Source: Tabrizicola_A sp964393035 (GTDB lineage: Bacteria > Pseudomonadota > Alphaproteobacteria > Rhodobacterales > Rhodobacteraceae). From it: DNA of 64,000 bases. Shown in pieces: positions 1 to 9,213 of the stretch. The notes beneath the pieces were generated by a model. The model ran no database searches. It was not told the DNA's origin and worked only from the letters and a program-made list of their open reading frames with translations. Location: contig CAYMRX010000003.1 in NCBI GenBank assembly GCA_964393035.1, forward strand, positions 186,001-250,000. The letters are read 5' to 3'. The translations under genes were made by a program, and so were the position numbers. How positions within the stretch are numbered: the first letter of the stretch is position 1; every line of letters begins with the position of its first letter.

Positions 1-785
1 TTTCGGCCATCCCGCCGAACAGGCGCAACGTGAACACCGTCTTTCAGGATTACGCGCTGTTCCCGCATATGAACGTGCGCGATAACGTCGCCTATGGCCT
101 GATGGTCAAAGGCATCCCCCGCAGCCAGCGCTATGCCAAGGCCGATGAAATGCTGCACCTCGTCCAGCTTGGCGGCTATGGTGACCGCAAACCGGGCCAG
201 CTTTCCGGCGGCCAGCGCCAGCGCGTTGCCCTCGCCCGCGCTCTGGTCAACGAACCCCGCGTGCTGCTGCTGGATGAACCCTTGGGCGCGCTGGATCTGA
301 AACTGCGTGAAGACATGCAGGACGAGCTGAAATCCCTGCAACAGCGCCTCGGCATCACCTTCGTCTTTGTCACCCACGACCAGCATGAAGCCCTGTCGAT
401 GGCCGACAGCCTCGCCGTCTTCAACCAGGGCAAGATTGCCCAGATCGGTACGCCATCTGAAATCTACGCCCGCCCCCGCACCCGTTTCGTCGCCGATTTC
501 GTCGGCTCCTCCAATGTCCTTCCGCCCTCCCTGACCAAGGCCCTTGGCGGCCCGGCCAGATGGTCGTCCTTGCGCCCCGAAAACACGCGCCTTGCACCAC
601 AAGGCCCGATCACCGGCACCGTAACCGCGCTGCGCTACCTTGGCGCGGCAACCCGTGTTGTCATGAAAACCGGCGAAACCGAAATCGCCGCCCTTGTGCC
701 GGCGGGCCACCCCCTGCCCGAACCCGGCACCGAAACCTCCATCGCCTTTGACCCCAAAGACCTCCACCTGATGGAGGAGAAATGA
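1..785 (+). CDS. Putrescine/spermidine-type ABC transporter ATP-binding protein (5' truncated)
   Basis: Cytoplasmic ATPase of a polyamine importer, cut by the left window edge; the reading frame is open from base 3, so the GTG near base 30 is not the real start and the Walker A part lies upstream. About 260 residues remain: Q-loop FQDYALFPHM, ABC signature LSGGQRQRVALARAL, Walker B VLLLDEPLGALD, H-loop THDQ, then a C-terminal TOBE-like regulatory domain. It is followed by two permease genes and a gamma-aminobutyraldehyde dehydrogenase gene. That order resembles E. coli ydcTUVW, so putrescine is the likely substrate (inference). The substrate-binding protein gene is not in the window and is presumably upstream. 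Confidence 0.9.
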   Translation, partial: SAIPPNRRNVNTVFQDYALFPHMNVRDNVAYGLMVKGIPRSQRYAKADEMLHLVQLGGYGDRKPGQLSGGQRQRVALARALVNEPRVLLLDEPLGALDLKLREDMQDELKSLQQRLGITFVFVTHDQHEALSMADSLAVFNQGKIAQIGTPSEIYARPRTRFVADFVGSSNVLPPSLTKALGGPARWSSLRPENTRLAPQGPITGTVTALRYLGAATRVVMKTGETEIAALVPAGHPLPEPGTETSIAFDPKDLHLMEEK

Positions 786-892
786 TGGCCCTTTATCTTG
801 GCAAAAATATCCCCGCCGGAGGCATCCCCCGCCTGACCCAATTGCATCTCCCCAAAATCGGGTGCGGGCAAAATTCTTCCTGCAAGAATTTT
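783..892. repeat. Extragenic element with a perfect inverted repeat inside the transporter operon
   Basis: The 130-bp gap between the ATPase stop and the first permease start holds an AAATATCCCCG-type motif near 806-816. About 55 bases later comes a perfect 9-bp inverted repeat, AAAATTCTT (870-878) and AAGAATTTT (884-892), with a 5-base loop CCTGC. A similar composite, CAAATATCCTCGG followed by another palindrome, occurs at 26802-26869. There is no U-tract, so an mRNA-stability or extragenic repeat element is more likely than a terminator. Confidence 0.5.
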
Positions 893-912
893 CCTGCCAG
901 AAAGCGTGCCGC

Positions 913-1851
913 ATGACCGCGCCCGCCATCCTGCCCGAACGCGGGGCCGCTGACAGGCTCACCGCCTTTTTCTGGCGCCGCCCCAAAACCTTCCTCGCGC
1001 TTCTCTTGGCCCCGCCCCTTCTTTGGCTGGGGTTGGTCTATCTCGGCTCCCTCGCCACGCTTCTGTGGCAAAGCTTCTACTCGATTGACGAATTTTCCGG
1101 GATGGTGAAACCCGAATTCACCTTGAAAACCTATGCCGAACTGCTGCGCCCGGCGAATTTCGACATCATCCTGCGCACGCTTTTGATGTCGACCGCCGTG
1201 ACCCTTGGCTGCGCCATCCTTGCCTTCCCGATCGCCTATTACGCCGCCCGTTTTGCCAAGGGCCGCTGGAAGGCGGTGTTCTATCTGGGCATCATGCTGC
1301 CCTTGTGGTCGTCCTATCTGGTCAAGGTCTACGCCTGGAAACTGATCCTTGCGAAAGAGGGCATCATCACCTGGGCGACCGAGGCAACCCACACCTCTGG
1401 CATCCTGAACGCGCTTCTCGCGCTGCCGGTGATTGGCGGCAACTCGCTTTCCACCAGCTACATCGGCATGTTCATCGTCTTCGTCTATGTCTGGATTCCC
1501 TACATGATCCTGCCGATGCAGGCCGCGTTGGAGCGGGTTCCCACCTCGATGCTGGAAGCCTCCCAAGACCTTGGCGCCACCCGCGCCCAGACCTTCCGCA
1601 CGGTGATCCTGCCCTTGGCCCTGCCCGGCGTCATTGCCGGGTCGATCTTCACCTTTTCGCTGACCATGGGCGATTACATCATCCCGCAGATCGTTGGAAA
1701 CTCGGCCAATTTCATCGGCATGGCAGTCTACCAGTTGCAAGGCACCGCCGGGAACATCCCCTTGGCCGCGGCCTTCTCGATGGTGCCCATCATCATCATG
1801 CTGGTCTATCTCACGCTGGCTAAACGCGCGGGGGCTTTCGATGCGCTCTGA
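913..1851 (+). CDS. Polyamine ABC transporter permease (PotB/YdcU type)
   Basis: Inner-membrane permease, 312 residues with about six hydrophobic segments starting near residue 25 (FLALLLAPPLLWLGLVYLG). The cytoplasmic EAA loop EASQDLGATRAQTF, which docks the ATPase, is visible around residues 214-228. I chose the ATG at 913; the GTG at 862 would add 17 residues encoded by the palindromic intergenic element and is unlikely. The 3' end overlaps the next permease by 11 bp, so the two are translationally coupled. Family assignment is firm; putrescine specificity is inferred from the downstream dehydrogenase. Confidence 0.88.
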   Translation: MTAPAILPERGAADRLTAFFWRRPKTFLALLLAPPLLWLGLVYLGSLATLLWQSFYSIDEFSGMVKPEFTLKTYAELLRPANFDIILRTLLMSTAVTLGCAILAFPIAYYAARFAKGRWKAVFYLGIMLPLWSSYLVKVYAWKLILAKEGIITWATEATHTSGILNALLALPVIGGNSLSTSYIGMFIVFVYVWIPYMILPMQAALERVPTSMLEASQDLGATRAQTFRTVILPLALPGVIAGSIFTFSLTMGDYIIPQIVGNSANFIGMAVYQLQGTAGNIPLAAAFSMVPIIIMLVYLTLAKRAGAFDAL

Positions 1852-2659
1852 CGCCAATCTGAATCGGGCCTCATTGCCCCTGAAACTTGCCGCCATCGGC
1901 GGGCTTTTGTTCCTGCACCTGCCGATCCTGTTGATCTTCCTTTACGCCTTCACCACCGAAGAACGCACCTATGCCTTCCCGCCCCCCGGCCTGACGACCC
2001 AGTGGTTCGCCGCCGCCTGGAACCGCCCCGACATCTGGGAGGCGCTGGCGCTGTCGCTCAAGGTGGCAACCGTCGCGACCTTTCTGGCGATGATCCTTGG
2101 CACGCTGGTTTCCGCCGCCATGGCCCAAGCCCGGTTCTTTGGCCGCGAACAGATCAGCCTGCTGATCGTGCTGCCCATTGCCCTGCCCGGCGTCATCACC
2201 GGCATGAGCCTGCGCTCGGCCTTCGGGATGATGGACATCCCGTTCTCCACCTGGACCATCATCCTTGGCCACGCCACCTTTTGCATCGTCATCGTCTACA
2301 ACAATGCCGTCGCCCGCTTCCGCCGTCTGTCGGGCGGGGTCATGGAGGCCAGCGCCGATCTTGGCGCCAATGCCTTCCAGACCTTCTGGCACATTCTGTT
2401 GCCCAACCTTGGCACCGCCCTGCTGGCGGGCGGCATGCTGGCCTTTGCCCTGTCCTTCGACGAGGTGATCGTCACCACCTTCACCGCCGGTCAACAGGCC
2501 ACCCTGCCCATCTGGATGCTGGAAGAACTGATCCGCCCACGCCAGCGCCCGGTCACCAATGTCGTCGCCATGATCGTTTTTGCCGCCACCTTCCTGCCCA
2601 TCCTCGCCGCCTACACGCTCACCCGCAACGGGTCCGAGACGGCAGGCGGGGGCAAATGA
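1841..2659 (+). CDS. Polyamine ABC transporter permease (PotC/YdcV type)
   Basis: Second inner-membrane permease of the same importer, 272 residues. It starts at the ATG at 1841 (MRSDANLN) inside the end of the preceding permease gene. The N-terminal segment LAAIGGLLFLHLPILLIFLY is typical of PotC proteins, and the EAA loop EASADLGANAFQTF is present in the second half. Its TGA overlaps the ATG at 2656 upstream of the aldehyde dehydrogenase, indicating one transcript for uptake and catabolism. Confidence 0.88.
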   Translation: MRSDANLNRASLPLKLAAIGGLLFLHLPILLIFLYAFTTEERTYAFPPPGLTTQWFAAAWNRPDIWEALALSLKVATVATFLAMILGTLVSAAMAQARFFGREQISLLIVLPIALPGVITGMSLRSAFGMMDIPFSTWTIILGHATFCIVIVYNNAVARFRRLSGGVMEASADLGANAFQTFWHILLPNLGTALLAGGMLAFALSFDEVIVTTFTAGQQATLPIWMLEELIRPRQRPVTNVVAMIVFAATFLPILAAYTLTRNGSETAGGGK

Positions 2660-2670
2660 AAGGCTCCCCA

Positions 2671-4101
2671 ATGACCATTCAGACCCAACTTCTCATCGGC
2701 AACAGCTTTGAACCCGGCCAGGAGGCCAAAGAGCAAATTCTGAACCCGCGCACCGGCGGGCTGATTTTGGACGTCGCCGAGGCTTCGACCGCGCAGGTCG
2801 ACCGGGCTGTCGCTGCCGCCCGCAAGGCTTTTGACACATGGTCCCGCACCACCCCCGGCGAACGCTCCGCAGCACTTTTGCGCATTGCGGACCGGATCGA
2901 GGCCGAGGCCGAGGCCTTTGCCGCCCTTGAGGCCCTGAATTGCGGCAAGCCGATCAATTGCGCCCGCAATGACGAAATCCCGGCGATTGTCGATTGCTAC
3001 CGCTTCTTCGCCGGGGCCGTGCGCTGCCAACATGGGGCGGTGGCCGGGGAATATCTGTCGGGCCATACCTCGATGATCCGGCGTGATCCGATTGGCGTCA
3101 TCGCCTCTATCGCGCCGTGGAATTATCCCCTGATGATGATGGCGTGGAAACTTGGTCCCGCCATTGGCGGCGGCAACACCGTTGTGTTCAAACCCTCCGA
3201 GCAAACCCCGCTGACCGCGCTGAAGATGGCGCATATTCTGGCCGAAGAATTGCCCGAAGGCGTGGTGTCGGTGATTGCCGGACGCGGGCAGACGGTGGGG
3301 AACTACCTTATCAACCACCCCGGCATTGATATGATCAGCCTGACCGGCGATGTGGCGACCGGCAAGAAGATGCTGGATGCCGCCGCCAAAACGGTCAAGC
3401 GCACCCATCTGGAATTGGGCGGCAAGGCCCCGGTTCTGGTCTTTGATGACGCCGATATTTCGGCGGTGGTCGAAGGGCTGCGTGCGTTTTCCTTCTACAA
3501 CGCAGGCCAGGATTGCACCGCCGCCTGTCGGGTCTATGCAGGCAAGAAGGTGTACGAAAACCTTGTGGCCGACCTGACCGCGGCCGCCGCCTCGATCACC
3601 CTTGGCGCTGCGGATGACAGCAGCAATGAAATCGGCCCGCTCATCAGTCAGCGCCAGCGCGACCGGGTGGCCAGTTTTGTGAACCGCGCCCGCGAGGTGA
3701 ACCATATCAGCGTGACCACCGGCGGCGAAGCGATGGAACAGGGGTTTTACTACAAGCCCACCGTGGTGGCGGGGGCCTTGCAAAATGACGAGATCGTACG
3801 ACGCGAGGTTTTTGGCCCGGTGGTGTCCATCACGCCGTTTTCCGATGCGGATCAGGCGGTGGATTGGGCCAATGACAACGACTATGGTCTCGCCTCCTCG
3901 GTCTGGACCCGCGATGTCGGCCGCGCCATGGCGACGGCGGCGCGGCTGCGCTATGGCTGCACATGGATCAACACGCATTTCATGCTGACCAATGAAATGC
4001 CCCATGGCGGGCTGAAGCAATCTGGCTATGGCAAGGACATGTCAGCCTATGCGCTGGAAGATTACACCGTGGTGCGGCACATCATGGTGAAACACGGCTG
4101 A
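2671..4101 (+). CDS. patD: Gamma-aminobutyraldehyde dehydrogenase
   Basis: NAD-dependent oxidation of 4-aminobutanal to GABA in putrescine degradation. The 476-residue protein is strikingly like E. coli YdcW/PatD in motifs such as NCGKPINCARNDEIPAIVD, SMIRRDPIGV and the C-terminal LEDYTVVRHIMVKH. The ALDH catalytic Glu (LELGGKAP, about residue 248) and Cys (NAGQDCTAAC, about residue 282) are in place. The start may be the ATG at 2671, which aligns with the E. coli N-terminus, or the ATG at 2656 that overlaps the permease stop; both are in frame. The first steps (putrescine transaminase or ligase) are not encoded in the window. Confidence 0.9.
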   Translation: MTIQTQLLIGNSFEPGQEAKEQILNPRTGGLILDVAEASTAQVDRAVAAARKAFDTWSRTTPGERSAALLRIADRIEAEAEAFAALEALNCGKPINCARNDEIPAIVDCYRFFAGAVRCQHGAVAGEYLSGHTSMIRRDPIGVIASIAPWNYPLMMMAWKLGPAIGGGNTVVFKPSEQTPLTALKMAHILAEELPEGVVSVIAGRGQTVGNYLINHPGIDMISLTGDVATGKKMLDAAAKTVKRTHLELGGKAPVLVFDDADISAVVEGLRAFSFYNAGQDCTAACRVYAGKKVYENLVADLTAAAASITLGAADDSSNEIGPLISQRQRDRVASFVNRAREVNHISVTTGGEAMEQGFYYKPTVVAGALQNDEIVRREVFGPVVSITPFSDADQAVDWANDNDYGLASSVWTRDVGRAMATAARLRYGCTWINTHFMLTNEMPHGGLKQSGYGKDMSAYALEDYTVVRHIMVKHG

Positions 4102-4115
4102 CCTGCCCGCCAGGT
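4101..4115. terminator. Weak hairpin between convergent genes
   Basis: ACCTG (4101-4105) and CAGGT (4111-4115) form a 5-bp stem with loop CCCGC just after the patD stop, followed by a loosely T-rich stretch. It is the only hairpin I see in the 30-bp gap between patD and the convergent flavoprotein gene. Too short to be confident. Confidence 0.25.
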
Positions 4116-4131
4116 TCGTCCTTTCACGCGA

Positions 4132-5277
4132 TCACCGCGCAGCGGCCTTGCCTGCCCAAGCGCCGGTGGCCAAACAGGCGGTCAATAGGTAGCCGCCGGT
4201 TGGCGCCTCCCAATCCAGCATTTCCCCGGCGACGAAAACGCCGGGAAGCGTCTTCAACTCCAACCCATCGGTGACGGCCTGCCATGCCACACCGCCGGCA
4301 ACCGAAATCGCCTCGTCCAAGGGGCGCGACCCGGCCAGACGCGCGGGCAAGGCTTTGACCGCTTGCGCCAGATCCTGCCCCCGCCCCCATTCCATGACCA
4401 GCGCAGCAGCGGCGGGCGGCAACCCCAGCTTGCGCAGTCGATTGGACGCGCTTTCACTGGATTTCATGCGGGCAAGCCGCGCCGCGACATCGGACAGCGC
4501 CACATCCGGCATCAGGTCGATCACCAGCCCCACGCCCTGCCGCAGGGCACGGGACACGGCGTAAATTCCCCCACCTTCCAGCCCGCGGGCCGATAGGACG
4601 AACTCGCCACGCTCGCGCTGGCCATCCACAACCAGCGCCGCGCCCTTTACCGCCTGCCCGAAATGCCGCGTCATATGCGGTGACCAATCCACAGCGAAGC
4701 CCATATTGGCAGGCTGCCACGGCGCAATTTGCACTCCCTTCTCGGCCAGCCACGGCACCCACGCCGCATCCGACCCCAACCGTGCCCAACTGGCCCCGCC
4801 CAGTGCCAGCACGGTGACACGCGGGCGCAGCACTTGCCGGCCTTCCGGCGCGTCAAAGACGAAACCGTCGCCATCAAATCCGACCCAGCGCCAGCGCGTG
4901 CGCAGATCCACCCCCAACCCAGCCAACCGCGCCAGCCAAGCCCGAAGCAAGGGCGAGCCTTTCATCACCAGCGGAAACACCCGCCCCGATGATCCGGTAA
5001 ACACTTCTTGCCCCAATCCTTGGCAAAAGCCTTTCACCTCGATCGGGCCAAAAGCCTCAAGCATCGGGCGCAGATGGTCGGGGCAGTCATAGGCGGCAAG
5101 AAAAGCCTCGAACGGCTGATCCTTGGTGATGTTCAGCCCTGACTTGCCCGCCATCAAAAACTTGCGCGCAGGTGAGGGTTTGGCTTCCACCACCAGCACG
5201 CGACGTCCGGCGCGCGCCAATTCCTCGGCCGCCATCAACCCGGCAGGCCCGGCCCCGATGACCAATGCATCAAGCAA
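4132..5277 (-). CDS. BaiN/HI0933-like FAD-dependent flavoprotein
   Basis: Predicted cytoplasmic flavoprotein of 381 residues. The N-terminus carries the dinucleotide-binding fold (VIGAGPAGLMAAEELARAG) followed by VVEAKPSPARKFLMAGKSGLN, a segment characteristic of the HI0933/TIGR03862 group. ALGGASWARLGSD and the C-terminal FVAGEMLDWEAPTGGYLL are also typical. The physiological substrate of this group is not well defined. Its start overlaps the end of the mechanosensitive channel gene by 8 bp, so the two are probably co-transcribed. Confidence 0.82.
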   Translation of the reverse strand: MLDALVIGAGPAGLMAAEELARAGRRVLVVEAKPSPARKFLMAGKSGLNITKDQPFEAFLAAYDCPDHLRPMLEAFGPIEVKGFCQGLGQEVFTGSSGRVFPLVMKGSPLLRAWLARLAGLGVDLRTRWRWVGFDGDGFVFDAPEGRQVLRPRVTVLALGGASWARLGSDAAWVPWLAEKGVQIAPWQPANMGFAVDWSPHMTRHFGQAVKGAALVVDGQRERGEFVLSARGLEGGGIYAVSRALRQGVGLVIDLMPDVALSDVAARLARMKSSESASNRLRKLGLPPAAAALVMEWGRGQDLAQAVKALPARLAGSRPLDEAISVAGGVAWQAVTDGLELKTLPGVFVAGEMLDWEAPTGGYLLTACLATGAWAGKAAAR

Positions 5278-6583
5278 GCGCGCCGCCTTTCACTTCGATC
5301 ACCCGATGCGGATAGGGCATCCCGATCCCGGCGGACTTCAGCGCGTTCCAGATCGCGAAGTTCACCTGACTGGCGTATTTTTTCTTGCCGTCATCAATCC
5401 CCGCGACCCAATATTCCACCGCGAAATCGACACTGCTTTCGCCAAAGCCGCGCAATTCGCAATCCGGGCCATCGGGGTCTTTCAACACAAAGGGCAAGGC
5501 CGCCACGGCAGTCTCGATGATCTCGGGCACGCGGTTGATATCGGTGTCGTAGCTGACCGAGAACGGCGCGTCATAGCGGTTGGCGCTGCCTTGGTCCGAG
5601 TAATTCACCACCCGCGTCGTGATGAAATGGTCGTTAGGCACCGCGATCCATTTGCCGTCAAAGGTTTCCAGCACACAGGCGCGCGCGGTCATCTTCACGA
5701 TGGTGCCCTTCTCGCCGCCATCCAGTTCGACGTAATCGCCGACCGTGGTCTGCCCTTCGATCAGCAGAATAACACCGGAGACGAAGTTCGCGGCGATCTG
5801 TTGCAGCCCCAGACCAATGCCCACACCCAAAGCACCGCCCAGAACGGCAACGGCCGTCAGGTCGATCCCCATGATGGACAGCAACAAGAGAAAGGCCGCG
5901 CCAAAGATCGCCACTTCCACCGCCTTGACCGCCAACTCGCGGGTGGCGGGGCGCAACTCCTCCTGAGACTTGATGTAGCTGGCACTTTGCCGGTTGGACC
6001 AAGACCCGAGCCAGAACAGCACCGACCCGGCAATCACCCCGCGCAGCAGTGCCATCACCGAAAAACGGATATTGCCCAGCGTGACGATGGTTTCTTCAAG
6101 ACGCAGCGTGATGTCGTCCCATATGCCCAATGCGTAAAGCCCGGCCACCGGCACCAGCACATATTTTCCCAAAAGCCGCAGAAAGCTGTCGGTCACCACC
6201 TCACGCACAAAGATGCGGGCGGCAAGGAAGATGAAAACCCGCTTGCCAAAGGCGATCACTTCGCCCGAGCCAAAGGCGGCGCGGGTGGCTTCCTCGCCCA
6301 AGGCCGTCAGGCCATAGGCAAAAAGTGGCAAGAACAGCGGCAGAAAGCGCAGGGCAAAGCGGCGCAGGCCGGCAAGGTGGCCGGTCTTCTCTCCGGGATC
6401 AAGAAAGCGTGTGGCGATCGGCAAGACGCGGGCCGTCGCAAGCCGGGACAGGATCACCGCAACGGCCAAAAGCCCGAACTGCGACCAGGCGGCAGGCGAC
6501 AGCAGCCAGCCCATGGCGATATCCCCCGCCTGCCCGATCCAACTTGTTACCTTGGCGGCGAAATCACCCGTCCCATTCATCAT
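5270..6583 (-). CDS. MscS-family mechanosensitive ion channel
   Basis: Inner-membrane channel protein, 437 residues from the ATG at 6583 (an in-frame start further upstream adds 23 proline/tryptophan-rich residues that look non-coding). An N-terminal hydrophobic region precedes the conserved pore helix region (GVGIGLGLQQIAANFVSGVI, about residues 255-275). The MscS beta domain follows (GDYVELDGGEKGTIVKMT) and then an alpha/beta C-terminal domain. Such channels release solutes on hypo-osmotic shock. The regulatory or transported solute cannot be read from sequence. Confidence 0.88.
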   Translation of the reverse strand: MMNGTGDFAAKVTSWIGQAGDIAMGWLLSPAAWSQFGLLAVAVILSRLATARVLPIATRFLDPGEKTGHLAGLRRFALRFLPLFLPLFAYGLTALGEEATRAAFGSGEVIAFGKRVFIFLAARIFVREVVTDSFLRLLGKYVLVPVAGLYALGIWDDITLRLEETIVTLGNIRFSVMALLRGVIAGSVLFWLGSWSNRQSASYIKSQEELRPATRELAVKAVEVAIFGAAFLLLLSIMGIDLTAVAVLGGALGVGIGLGLQQIAANFVSGVILLIEGQTTVGDYVELDGGEKGTIVKMTARACVLETFDGKWIAVPNDHFITTRVVNYSDQGSANRYDAPFSVSYDTDINRVPEIIETAVAALPFVLKDPDGPDCELRGFGESSVDFAVEYWVAGIDDGKKKYASQVNFAIWNALKSAGIGMPYPHRVIEVKGGALA

Positions 6584-6692
6584 GAAATCCCTTGCCCAAC
6601 CCGGCGCCCCCCATCCTGTGCCACCGCGCCGGTTCCATGGCAAGCGCGGCAACCGGTTATGGTTACTTTAGGGGCAGGGCACGACCTTTGTG

Positions 6693-7670
6693 TCAGCCGC
6701 CCCCGATCAAGGCGCCCGCCGCAAAGACCAGCGCGCCCCCCAAGACCACCTGCAAAGCCGCGCGCAGGAAGGGGGTTTCCATGAACTTGTTCTGGATCCA
6801 CGCGATGGCCCACAACTCTACAAAGACCACGATCATCGCAAGGATGGTGGCGGTCCAGAAATCGGGGATCAGATAGGGCAACGCATGGCCAAGCCCCCCC
6901 ACGGCCGTCATCACCCCCGAGGCAAGCCCACGTTTCCACGGCGAACCGCGCCCCGACAGCACCCCGTCGTCATGGGCGGCTTCCGTAAAGCCCATGGAAA
7001 TCCCCGCCCCGACCGAGGCCGCAGCTCCCACAAGGAAGGTGGTCCATGTGTCTTGCGTGGCAAAGGCCGTGGCGAAGATCGGCGCGAGTGTGGAGACAGA
7101 GCCATCCATCAACCCGGCCAGACCCGGCTGCACCCAAGTCAGAATGAATTGCCGTTTTGCACCCGCATCTTCGCTGGCCTTTTCATCCATCGTCAGATGG
7201 GTTTCGGTCAAGACGCCCGCATGTTCCGCATGAACGGATTCCGCCGCCGCCAAATCCCCCAAAAGCTTGCGCGTCGCCGCATCCGATGTCTGCCCGGCGG
7301 CACGGGTGTAAAAGGCCGCCGCCTGCATCTCCATCGCGCGGGCTTCGGCGCGCATGGCGTCAAGGCCCAGCGTCTCGTTCAGCCAAACGGGTTTTCGGGC
7401 ATAAAACCCCGCCACATGTTCGCGCCGGATCAGCGGAATGACTTGACCGAACCGCGCCTGATGCAACGCGATCAATTGGCGGCGGTGTTCGTCCTCCTCG
7501 CTTGCCACGCCGTCGAAAATCGCCGCTGAGGCCGGATATTCGGCCCGCAGGCGTTCGGCATAAAGGCGATAGATGCGGGCGTCATCCTCCTCCGAGGAAA
7601 TCGCCAGCGCCAAAACCTCTTGCTCCGTAAGCTCGGCAAATCGGCGACGCGAGGATATGGCGGACAGCAT
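6693..7670 (-). CDS. mbfA: Membrane-bound ferritin MbfA (rubrerythrin-VIT1 fusion)
   Basis: Iron exporter of 325 residues. The N-terminal ferritin-like half has di-iron EE/ExxH motifs (SSEEDDARIY, ASEEDEHRRQL, MEMQAAAFY, AESVHAEHA) and is followed by a C-terminal VIT1-like membrane domain beginning near LTWVQPGLAGLMDGSVSTLAP. This is the domain order of rhizobial MbfA, which exports iron and protects against peroxide. The ATG at 7670 is preferred because GGAG lies 8 bases upstream; an in-frame ATG at 7697 has no such site. I see no clear ICE-box operator upstream, so Irr control is not supported here. Confidence 0.87.
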   Translation of the reverse strand: MLSAISSRRRFAELTEQEVLALAISSEEDDARIYRLYAERLRAEYPASAAIFDGVASEEDEHRRQLIALHQARFGQVIPLIRREHVAGFYARKPVWLNETLGLDAMRAEARAMEMQAAAFYTRAAGQTSDAATRKLLGDLAAAESVHAEHAGVLTETHLTMDEKASEDAGAKRQFILTWVQPGLAGLMDGSVSTLAPIFATAFATQDTWTTFLVGAAASVGAGISMGFTEAAHDDGVLSGRGSPWKRGLASGVMTAVGGLGHALPYLIPDFWTATILAMIVVFVELWAIAWIQNKFMETPFLRAALQVVLGGALVFAAGALIGGG

Positions 7671-7772
7671 GGCAAAACTCCGAAACGGCTTTGCCATAGT
7701 AAAGGCCCGCGACCCCGGAATGAAAAGGGCCGCAGCGCCGCAGCGCATCAGCCTGCGCTTAAATGGCCCGGA

Positions 7773-9212
7773 TCAGGCCGCGCCGCGCAGGTATTCGGCC
7801 AGCACATGCGCCGTGCCGTCACGCCAAAGCCGGGTCAGCGCATCGGCAAAGGCGGCGGCAAAGCGGGCGTCATCGGCCACCTCGCCATAGATCGTGCGCT
7901 GCGTGAGCCAGACCTTCGGATCGGTCTTCGCGGCGCGGGCCAAGAGTTGCAAGGCATCCCAGTTCGGATCATTCGGCGGAATGTGGGTGCCGCTGTCTGT
8001 CTCACCCGCGCAGTAGCGGCACCACAGCGCCGAAACCAGCGCCAGCCCCGCCACCGGCCCCCCTGCGGCAAGCGCATCGCGGATCGAGGGCACAATGAAT
8101 TTCGGCTGACGGTTTGATCCATCCAAGCAAAGCCGCCGCTCGGTATCGGCCACCTCGGGGTTGGAAAACCGTTCGACGATCAGATCGAAATAGGCGTCGA
8201 TGTCGGTCGCGGGAACCGGCGGAACATAGGGGATGATCTCCTCCCGCTCCACCTTTTCCAGAAAGCCCTTGATCAAGGGATGCGCCATCGCCTCATGCAC
8301 GAATTCGATGTCCATCAACCCGCCGGGATAGGCGATCGTGGCATGGCCGCCGTTCAGGATGCGGATCTTCATCATCTCAAAAGCGTGGACATGCGGGGTA
8401 AAGGTGACGCCCACCTTTTCCAAGGCCGGGCGACCGGCGGGGAAATTGTCCTCCACCACCCATTGCCGGAAGGGTTCGCAGGTCACGGGGACCGGATCAT
8501 CGCCAAGGCCGAACTTCGCCGCCATCGCGCGCTCGCGCGAGCCGGTTGCCGGGGTGATGCGATCGACCATGCCATTCGGGAAGGCGACATTGGCGGCAAT
8601 CCAGTCGGCCAATGATGGATTGGACAGACGGGCAAGACCGACAACCGCCGCTTTCGTCACATGGCCATTGCCGGGCAGGTTGTCGCAAGACATCACGGTA
8701 AAGGGCTGCACCCCTGCCGCCCGCCGCGCCTTCAAGGCCGCAACAATCGCGCCAAAGGCGGTGGCAGGGCGGTCAGGATTGGTGCCGTCGGCGACGATTT
8801 CAGGCAAAGACGGGTCAAATTGCCCGGTCGAGGCATTGATGAAATACCCCCCCTCGGTCACGGTCAGCGAGACAATGCGGATTTCAGGCCGGGTCATGGC
8901 GGCAATCAGGCTGGCATTGTCGGCCTCGACCGGCAGAAAGTCGATCATCGCCCCGACCCGCCGCGCGGTCTGCCCCTTGGGGTCCAGCTCGATCACGGTG
9001 GACAGGCAATCCTGTGCTTTCAGGGCATCGCGCATCGCCGCATCGGGCGCGCGGACGCCCGCGCCAAGGATGGCCCAGTCATGGCCCTCGCCACCCGCAA
9101 ACAGATCGTCCAGATAAACGGCCATATGCGCCCGGTGAAAATTGCCAAGGCCAATATGCACAATGCCGGGGGTCAGGCGGTTGCGGTCATAGGCGGGGGT
9201 TGCATAGGTCAT
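7773..9212 (-). CDS. mtlK: Mannitol 2-dehydrogenase
   Basis: NAD-dependent oxidation of D-mannitol to D-fructose (also D-arabitol/sorbitol in relatives). The 479-residue protein belongs to the polyol-specific long-chain dehydrogenases: N-terminal GIVHIGLGNFHRAHMAVYLD, NAD-domain LTVTEGGY, SCDNLPGNG, and the catalytic pattern K282-N287-H290 in MKIRILNGGHA. It closely resembles R. sphaeroides MtlK. Start chosen at ATG 9212, directly after the smoS stop. It is the last gene of the polyol operon. The kinase genes (mtlZ, xylulokinase) sometimes found nearby are absent here. Confidence 0.93.
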   Translation of the reverse strand: MTYATPAYDRNRLTPGIVHIGLGNFHRAHMAVYLDDLFAGGEGHDWAILGAGVRAPDAAMRDALKAQDCLSTVIELDPKGQTARRVGAMIDFLPVEADNASLIAAMTRPEIRIVSLTVTEGGYFINASTGQFDPSLPEIVADGTNPDRPATAFGAIVAALKARRAAGVQPFTVMSCDNLPGNGHVTKAAVVGLARLSNPSLADWIAANVAFPNGMVDRITPATGSRERAMAAKFGLGDDPVPVTCEPFRQWVVEDNFPAGRPALEKVGVTFTPHVHAFEMMKIRILNGGHATIAYPGGLMDIEFVHEAMAHPLIKGFLEKVEREEIIPYVPPVPATDIDAYFDLIVERFSNPEVADTERRLCLDGSNRQPKFIVPSIRDALAAGGPVAGLALVSALWCRYCAGETDSGTHIPPNDPNWDALQLLARAAKTDPKVWLTQRTIYGEVADDARFAAAFADALTRLWRDGTAHVLAEYLRGAA

Positions 9213-9213
9213 G

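Noticed and set aside
2002..2655. Possible N-terminal extension of the aldehyde dehydrogenase by 218 codons
   Set aside because: The extension runs out of frame through the permease gene and is Arg/His/Pro-rich. The ALDH family start is at 2656 or 2671.
5123..6784. Plus-strand open frame of 553 codons opposite the MscS gene
   Set aside because: Low-complexity His/Gln/Arg-rich shadow of a clear channel gene.
7671..7772. Irr (ICE-box) operator before mbfA
   Set aside because: MbfA is often Irr-regulated, but I found no convincing ICE-like palindrome in the 100 bp upstream.
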